In this document: positions 59,095-64,000 of the stretch, piece after piece
Layout of the letters: every line of letters starts with the position of its first letter
Numbering within the stretch: the stretch's first letter is position 1
DNA from: Granulosicoccaceae sp. 1_MG-2023
GTDB taxonomy: Bacteria > Pseudomonadota > Gammaproteobacteria > Granulosicoccales > Granulosicoccaceae
Length of the DNA: 64,000 nucleotides
NCBI GenBank assembly: GCA_030546905.1
Contig: JAUOPI010000004.1
Coordinates: forward strand, 118,805-182,804
Direction of reading: 5' to 3'
Program-made: the position numbers and the translations under genes
Notes under the pieces: generated by a model
Databases searched by the model: none
What the model saw: only the letters and a program-made list of their open reading frames with translations
What the model was told of the DNA's origin: nothing

Positions 59095-60885
59095 ATGACA
59101 GATTCCCAGATCACGCATTCGCCTGTTGCTTACTTTCAATTGCTGCCGGATGGCCGCGGCCAACGGCTGTTCCGCGGCGGCGACAGCGAGCCGGTCAGGC
59201 TGGCCCTGCCGCCGGATACGGACGCCGGCAGCGGCGATATCCTGATCCGCGAGGGCGATAGCCTGCATTGCATTGCGCGGGACGGTTCGGTGCAGGCGCG
59301 ATTATACCGTCTGCTTGATGAGGCGGGGCTGGACCCGGCCTGGTCTGCGGCGGCACTGCGTGAAACTGCGCAATGGCAGGCCGCGCCGGGCATTGATGAT
59401 CCGGCCCTGCAGGACCTGACCGGGCTGGCTTTTGTCACCATCGACAACCCGGCTTCACGGGATCTCGATCAGGCCATGTATCTGTGCCGCGAGGATGACG
59501 GTTACCGGGTGGTGTACGCCCTGGCCGATGCATCCTATTACGCGCCGGTCGGCAGTGCGCTGTTCCGCGAATCGGTGCAACGCGGCGCCAGTTACTATTT
59601 GCCCGGTTTTTCCGTGCCCATGTTGCCGCCGGCGCTTTCAGAAGATCTGGTCTCCCTGAATGCCGGAGTGGCGCGCCGCGCGGTGGTGATCGATATCCGC
59701 CTCGACGGCGATGCGCGGGTGCGCTCGACTGCGCTTATCCGGGCGCGGATCCGTTCGCGGGCCAAACTCTCATACCCCGGCGTGCAGGCGCTGCATGATG
59801 ATCCGGCGTCTTCGCCGCTGCGCGGGCAGGACTACACCGACACGCTGATGTTGTTGCGTGAGGTCGGCGAGAAACGCATCGCGCGGGCCCGTGAGCGCAA
59901 TGTGGTGCAGTTTGAGCGCCTTTCCGCTGAGGTTACTCCCTGTCCGCAGGAAAACCGGCTTGAGCTGCGCCGCGGCGAACGGGTTGAGTGCGAAAACTGG
60001 AATGAGCAGATTTCATTGCTCTGTAATCACCAGGGCGCGGTGATGCTGGCGCAGGCGCTGGGCAATCCGCAGATCCAGCCCGTGTTCCGCATTCACCGCG
60101 CCCCGGAAGCACAGCGTTTGCGGCAGTTCAGCGCCATGCTGGACGGCTTGATTGATCTGCACAAGCTGGACCCGGCGCTCTGGCGCTGGCGTTGGCGCGA
60201 CGGTGAGCAAGGGCCGCGTGAAACGCTGGCCGCCTATCTGCGGCGTCTGCCGCGCAGCGGTCCCACGCAAGCGGTGTTTGAGACCATTTCCCACCAGATG
60301 CGGATGCTCAACAGCGCCTCGGAATTTACCGCCGAGTACGGCGGCCACCACGCTTTGCAACTCGACGGCTATGCGCGGCTCAGCTCGCCGATGCGCGAGG
60401 TGGCGGGCATCTTTACCCATAAGGAGCTGGCGGAGTTGTGTTTTGACGGCGTCGAGCCGCAGGCGCCGGCGGTGGACCTGAGTCTGCGCGATGAGGTGGT
60501 GGCGGCGGCCAACCGCGCCCGGCAGAAGCAAAAATGGCTGGACCGTGAGGTTTTCCGCCTGGCGATTCACGACCTGCTGGTCGGGGATCTGGACCTTGCG
60601 CCGGCCGCGCGCCCGCCGCGTCAGGGCACGGTGGTGGAGATCCGCCGCTCCGGCGCCATGGTGCGGCTTGATTCGCCGCCGGTGGTGATCAAGGTCTACC
60701 GCGAAGCGCTGGAGCAGGCGCTTGGTGTGGTGCTGACTGCCGATACGGCGGCCACCGTGTTGCAGGAGGATAAGCCCGGCGGGCGTGTGGTCATCGGGCT
60801 GGGCCAGCGGATCACCCTGAGTACCCACGCCTTTGAGGAAAACCGCGGCCACTGGATTCTGCTGCCGGCCGCAACCGGCAACTGA
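59095..60885 (+). CDS. RNB-domain ribonuclease (RNase II/R family)
   Basis: 596 residues from ATG 59095; an in-frame region upstream is open but not family-like. The RNB catalytic core has VTIDNPASRDLDQAMYL, where three of the four metal Asp residues of RNase II are kept and the fourth is Gln. It continues with DASYYAPVGSALFRESVQRGASYYLPGFSVPMLPPALSEDLVSL, IRARIRSRAKLSYPGVQAL and ends with an S1-like GTVVEIRRSGAMVRLDSPP. It would degrade RNA 3' to 5'. It is not the standard rnb or rnr gene, judged by length and motif. Confidence 0.85.
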   Translation: MTDSQITHSPVAYFQLLPDGRGQRLFRGGDSEPVRLALPPDTDAGSGDILIREGDSLHCIARDGSVQARLYRLLDEAGLDPAWSAAALRETAQWQAAPGIDDPALQDLTGLAFVTIDNPASRDLDQAMYLCREDDGYRVVYALADASYYAPVGSALFRESVQRGASYYLPGFSVPMLPPALSEDLVSLNAGVARRAVVIDIRLDGDARVRSTALIRARIRSRAKLSYPGVQALHDDPASSPLRGQDYTDTLMLLREVGEKRIARARERNVVQFERLSAEVTPCPQENRLELRRGERVECENWNEQISLLCNHQGAVMLAQALGNPQIQPVFRIHRAPEAQRLRQFSAMLDGLIDLHKLDPALWRWRWRDGEQGPRETLAAYLRRLPRSGPTQAVFETISHQMRMLNSASEFTAEYGGHHALQLDGYARLSSPMREVAGIFTHKELAELCFDGVEPQAPAVDLSLRDEVVAAANRARQKQKWLDREVFRLAIHDLLVGDLDLAPAARPPRQGTVVEIRRSGAMVRLDSPPVVIKVYREALEQALGVVLTADTAATVLQEDKPGGRVVIGLGQRITLSTHAFEENRGHWILLPAATGN

Positions 60886-60895
60886 GCCGCGCAGT

Positions 60896-60929
60896 GCGCT
60901 CTGAGCCGGAGCGCAAACAGTGCTAGACT
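60896..60929 (+). promoter_or_regulatory. Candidate promoter for the ABC-F gene
   Basis: Extended -10 TGC-TAGACT with TAGACT at 60924-60929 and weak CTGAGC at 60901-60906, 17-base spacer. A hairpin GCGCTC (60896-60901) / GAGCGC (60909-60914) overlaps the -35 region. Confidence 0.4.
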
Positions 60930-60962
60930 TCTGCGCTTTTGAATCGGCGGCGATCGGAACTC

Positions 60963-62870
60963 ATGTTGCAACTGAAAAATGCCACTTTGCGGCGCGGTAC
61001 CCGCGTTCTTTTCAGCGAGGTCGACCTGACCGTCCATCGCGGCTACCGCGTTGGGGTGACCGGCGCTAACGGGGCCGGTAAGTCGAGCCTGTTCGCCATG
61101 TTGCTGGGCCGGCTGGAGGCCGATGAAGGGGATGTGAGTATCACCCCCGGGCTGGTGTTTGCCTCCACCGATCAGGAGGTCGCCCCCAGTGCGCAGGCCG
61201 CGCGCGAATATGTGATCGACGGCGATCAGCACCTGCGTGAGTTGCAGCAGGCGCTGGCCGAGGCCGAGGCGGCCGGTGACGGCACCCGGCAGGCCCGTGT
61301 GCATGCCGATCTCGAACAACACGGCGCCTACAGCAGCGAAGCGCGTGCCGCGGCTTTGCTTAACGGCTTGGGCTTCAGCGAAGCGCAGCAGAGCCGGCCG
61401 GTGGCGGATTTCTCCGGTGGTTGGCGTATGCGCCTGAATCTGGCCCGCGCGCTTATGTGTCCCAGTGATGTGCTGCTGCTTGATGAGCCCACCAATCACC
61501 TCGACCTGGATGCGGTGCTGTGGCTGGAAAGCTGGCTGCTGCATTATCCCGGCACCTTGCTGCTGATCTCCCACGACCGCGAATTCCTCGATCGCGTCTG
61601 TACCCATATCGCTCATATCGAACATGGCGGCGTCAGGCTCTATACCGGCGGCTATTCGGATTTCGAGACGCAACGGGCCGCGCAGCTGGCCAATCAGCAG
61701 GCCACATTCGAAAAGCAACAGCGCGAAATCGCCCATATGGAGGACTTTGTGCGGCGTTTCCGCGCCAAGGCCAGCAAGGCCCGTCAGGCACAAAGCCGCC
61801 TTAAGGCGCTGGAACGCATGGAGCAGATTATGCCCGCCCATGTGGATCAGAGCTTCAACTTCAGTTTCCGCGAACCCGGGCGTCTGCCCAGTCCGCTGCT
61901 GACGGTGGAGAAGATTGACTGCGGCTATCCGGGCAACACCATCCTCAGCGGCGTGAATTTCTCCATTGAACCGGGCGACCGGATCGGCCTGCTGGGCATG
62001 AACGGGGCGGGCAAGTCGACCCTGATTAAATCGCTGGTCAGCGAAATTCCCCTGCAGGGCGGGAAGCTGGGCGCCTCGCCGCATCTGCGCACCGGTTATT
62101 TCGCCCAGCATCAGCTTGAGCTGCTGCACGATGAGGAAACCCCCTTGTCGTATCTGATGCGGATAGACCGCAAGGCGGCTGAATCGGAGCTGCGTGATTA
62201 TGTGGGCGGCTTCGGTTTCCGTGGCGATGATGCGTTTCAGCCCGTGGCGCAGATGTCCGGCGGCGAGAAAGCGCGCTTGGTGCTGGCCGCGATTGTCTAC
62301 CAAAAGCCGAATTTTCTGGTTCTCGATGAACCGACCAACCATCTTGATATCGATATGCGCCACGCTCTGACGGTGGCCTTGCAATCGTTTCAGGGCGCCT
62401 TGCTGATTGTCTCGCACGACCGCCATCTGTTGCGCTGCAGTGCCGACACCCTGAAGCTGGTCGACAACGGCCGGGTGCGTGACTTTGACGACGATCTGGA
62501 TGCCTACGCCGGTTGGCTGGCCGAGCAGCGCCGGGAGGCGGGCGGGGCAGCGCAGAAGAGCGCTAACGACGAGAACAGCGCGGCGGCCCGCAAAGAACGT
62601 AAGCGCCGTCAGGCTGAAGCCCGGCAGCGTCTGCAGCCCCTGAAGAAGCAGCTCGATAAGCTCGAAAAGGCAGTTGATAAGGCCGCTGCCGGTCTGGCGC
62701 AGATCGAAACCGCGCTGAGCGATGCGGCGCTTTACACCGACGAGGGTAAGGAGCGTTTGCAGACTCTGTTAAGCGAACAGGCAGCGCTGAAAAAAGAGCA
62801 CGACACACTGGAAACGCAATGGATGGAGGCCATGGAGGCCTATGAAGAAGCCAGTCAGGAAAGTGCCTAG
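60963..62870 (+). CDS. yheS: ABC-F ATPase YheS-type
   Basis: 635 residues from ATG 60963 (E. coli YheS 637). Two nucleotide-binding domains joined by a helical linker: first Walker A GANGAGKSS, signature FSGGWRMRL, Walker B LLLDEPTNHLDLDAVLWLESWL; second GMNGAGKST, MSGGEKARL, LVLDEPTNHLDIDMRHAL. The linker (ATFEKQQREIAHMEDFVRRFRAKASKARQAQSRLKALERM) and a C-terminal basic coiled coil fit ABC-F translation factors, which act on stalled ribosomes rather than as transporters. Confidence 0.93.
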   Translation: MLQLKNATLRRGTRVLFSEVDLTVHRGYRVGVTGANGAGKSSLFAMLLGRLEADEGDVSITPGLVFASTDQEVAPSAQAAREYVIDGDQHLRELQQALAEAEAAGDGTRQARVHADLEQHGAYSSEARAAALLNGLGFSEAQQSRPVADFSGGWRMRLNLARALMCPSDVLLLDEPTNHLDLDAVLWLESWLLHYPGTLLLISHDREFLDRVCTHIAHIEHGGVRLYTGGYSDFETQRAAQLANQQATFEKQQREIAHMEDFVRRFRAKASKARQAQSRLKALERMEQIMPAHVDQSFNFSFREPGRLPSPLLTVEKIDCGYPGNTILSGVNFSIEPGDRIGLLGMNGAGKSTLIKSLVSEIPLQGGKLGASPHLRTGYFAQHQLELLHDEETPLSYLMRIDRKAAESELRDYVGGFGFRGDDAFQPVAQMSGGEKARLVLAAIVYQKPNFLVLDEPTNHLDIDMRHALTVALQSFQGALLIVSHDRHLLRCSADTLKLVDNGRVRDFDDDLDAYAGWLAEQRREAGGAAQKSANDENSAAARKERKRRQAEARQRLQPLKKQLDKLEKAVDKAAAGLAQIETALSDAALYTDEGKERLQTLLSEQAALKKEHDTLETQWMEAMEAYEEASQESA

Positions 62871-62949
62871 AACGAAGCCGGTGTCGCAATAGCGGTACTA
62901 ATATTGCTATACGGCAGCCATAACGGATTGTCATTAAGGAATTCAGACT

Positions 62950-63672
62950 ATGAAAAAAATTGCTCTGGTACCGGTACTCGCCGGCGCTACATTGCTGGCC
63001 GGCCCCGCCTTTGCCGGTACGGAATTCGACGAGCTGCAGAATCTGGCCCAGGATCAGTTCCGCGATCTGACCGAACAGCTGGGTTCAGCCACCAGCTACA
63101 AAGCTGTGGCGCCGGCCGAGCCGCTCGGCACCCTGGGCTTTGATGTCTCGCTGGAGGTGACCGCCACCGAGCTGGATCAGGATCTCTTTGAAGAAGCCGC
63201 CGGTTCTGACTGGGATTTCGGCTACCTGCCACTGCCGAAACTGCATCTGCACAAAGGTCTGCCTTATAACCTGGATGTGGCCGCGTTTTATGCCGCCGCG
63301 CCCGGAACCGATATCCGCCTGCTGGGTGCTGAGTTGCGTTATGCCATTCTTGAGGGCGGCATCACCACACCGGCAGTGGCAATCCGCGCCGCCTATACCA
63401 CCTTGCAAGGCCTGGATGAGCTGGAGCTGGACAACAAAAGTATCGAATTAACCATCTCCAAAGGTTTTGCCATGCTGACCCCTTACGCGGGCATCGGGCA
63501 TGTGCGTACCAATGCCGACGCCGTTGAAGAGCCCAATCTCAGCGAAGAAGAAGTCGATCAGACCAAGTATTTTGCCGGCTTGAATATCAATATGGGCATG
63601 AATCTGGGGCTGGAAGCGGATATGACCGGCGATCAGGCAACCTACAGCATCAAAACCGGTTTTCGTTTCTGA
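62950..63672 (+). CDS. Putative outer-membrane beta-barrel protein
   Basis: A 240-residue protein with a signal peptide (MKKIALVPVLAGATLLAGPAFA). The mature part has alternating hydrophobic strands (GTLGFDVSLEVTATEL, LPYNLDVAAFYAAAPGTDIRLLGAELRYAIL, VAIRAAYTTLQGLDELELDNKSIELTISKGFAMLTPYAGIGHV, KYFAGLNINMGMNLGLEADMTG) and ends in Phe (YSIKTGFRF), the usual outer-membrane insertion signal. I do not recognise a named family; DUF6588-like is a guess. The nearby intergenic sequence has no clear promoter. Confidence 0.65.
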   Translation: MKKIALVPVLAGATLLAGPAFAGTEFDELQNLAQDQFRDLTEQLGSATSYKAVAPAEPLGTLGFDVSLEVTATELDQDLFEEAAGSDWDFGYLPLPKLHLHKGLPYNLDVAAFYAAAPGTDIRLLGAELRYAILEGGITTPAVAIRAAYTTLQGLDELELDNKSIELTISKGFAMLTPYAGIGHVRTNADAVEEPNLSEEEVDQTKYFAGLNINMGMNLGLEADMTGDQATYSIKTGFRF

Positions 63673-63675
63673 TCC

Positions 63676-64000
63676 TGTAGGAGCGGCCATGGCCGCGACC
63701 GCGGAGACCGCCCGAAGCTTGGGCAGGTCGCCTGTGTACAGGCTCCTACAGGTGTGTTTGTAGGAGCGGCCACGGCCGCGACCACGGATACCACCCGCAG
63801 CTTGGGCAGGTCGCCTGTGTACAGGCTCCTACAGGTGTTTTTGTAGGAGCGGCTATAGCCGCGACAGCGGAGGCACCCGCAGCTTGGGCGGGTCGCCTGT
63901 ATACAGGCTCCTACAGGTGCCGATTGTAGGAGCGGCCACGGCCGCGACCGCGGAGACCGCCCGAAGCTTGGGCTGGTCGCCTGTGTACAGGCTCCTACAG
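63676..64000. repeat. Tandem array of four 83-bp REP-like multi-hairpin units
   Basis: Units start at 63676, 63759, 63842 and 63925, exactly 83 bases apart. Each has outer arms TGTAGGAGC and GCTCCTACA, an inner palindrome GCGGCCxxGGCCGC, a longer pair GCGACC/GGTCGC enclosing AGCTT, and GCCTGTxxACAGGC. The spacer is seven bases. In unit 3 the inner palindrome is changed on both sides (GCGGCTATAGCCGC) and GCCTGTATACAGGC becomes perfect, so pairing is preserved. The array reaches the window end and may continue. It follows a stop codon, the usual place for REP or BIME elements. Confidence 0.85.

Noticed and set aside
60696..62426. Long open frame on the minus strand opposite the ABC-F gene
   Set aside because: Low-complexity, no recognisable domain, and completely covered by a well-supported gene.
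63676..64000. CRISPR array
   Set aside because: The 83-bp period has nearly identical units and only seven-base spacers, so it is a REP-type repeat.

Overview
This window is a stretch of chromosome from a high-GC member of the Gammaproteobacteria. The evidence is gene order: accA-tilS-(TraB gene)-pyrG-kdsA-eno-ftsB-ispD-ispF, nagZ-mtiP as in pseudomonads, and hfq-hflX-hflK-hflC-DUF2065-hisZ-purA. The presence of hisZ argues against the enteric group, and a TGTAGGAGCGGCC-type repeat array at the right end is of a kind common in Pseudomonas-like genomes. I cannot name the genus. No tRNA, rRNA, phage, transposase or CRISPR was recognised.

Layout. 1-13.4 kb (+): fatty-acid, tRNA, nucleotide, LPS, isoprenoid, cell-division and wall-recycling housekeeping genes, ending with dusA and an Atm1-type ABC exporter. 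13.4-15.7 kb (-): a NarX/NarL-like two-component pair. 15.8-21.7 kb (-): prpE-pccB-pccA-mce, which together turn propionate into (R)-methylmalonyl-CoA. 22-29.4 kb: a secreted choice-of-anchor H protein (-), then the hfq-to-purA block (+), closed by a good terminator.

29.6-36.5 kb (+): the most unusual region, a seven-gene overlapping operon that I read as an ebo cluster (eboC-eboA-eboB-eboE-eboF-TMEM220-like-eboD). Its homologues elsewhere are linked to moving a metabolite precursor across the membrane; its substrate here is unknown. It carries a TMEM220-like membrane gene whose 3' end overlaps eboD. 36.5-40.6 kb: a DUF2892 protein, a Crp/Fnr regulator, a 45-residue DUF3149 membrane protein, and the glutathione-dependent formaldehyde operon frmA-fghA divergent from a TetR gene. 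A clear operator lies between the -35 and -10 of the frmA promoter.

40.6-49.8 kb (-): a PreP-like M16 protease, a large secreted M4 metalloprotease with a GlyGly-CTERM-type tail, a putative lipoprotein resembling that protease's own propeptide, and a LemA-TPM-TPM operon. 50-56.3 kb: nhaA, a Vitreoscilla-type haemoglobin whose upstream region has NsrR-like and palindromic motifs, and an RND efflux pump (inner membrane and adaptor parts only). 56.4-64 kb: an aldolase-PlsC-YhiN operon (-), an RNB-type ribonuclease, a YheS-type ABC-F protein, a putative outer-membrane barrel protein, and four exact 83-bp-period copies of a multi-hairpin repeat that reach the window edge.

All family assignments come from reading motifs and gene order; no database search was run.
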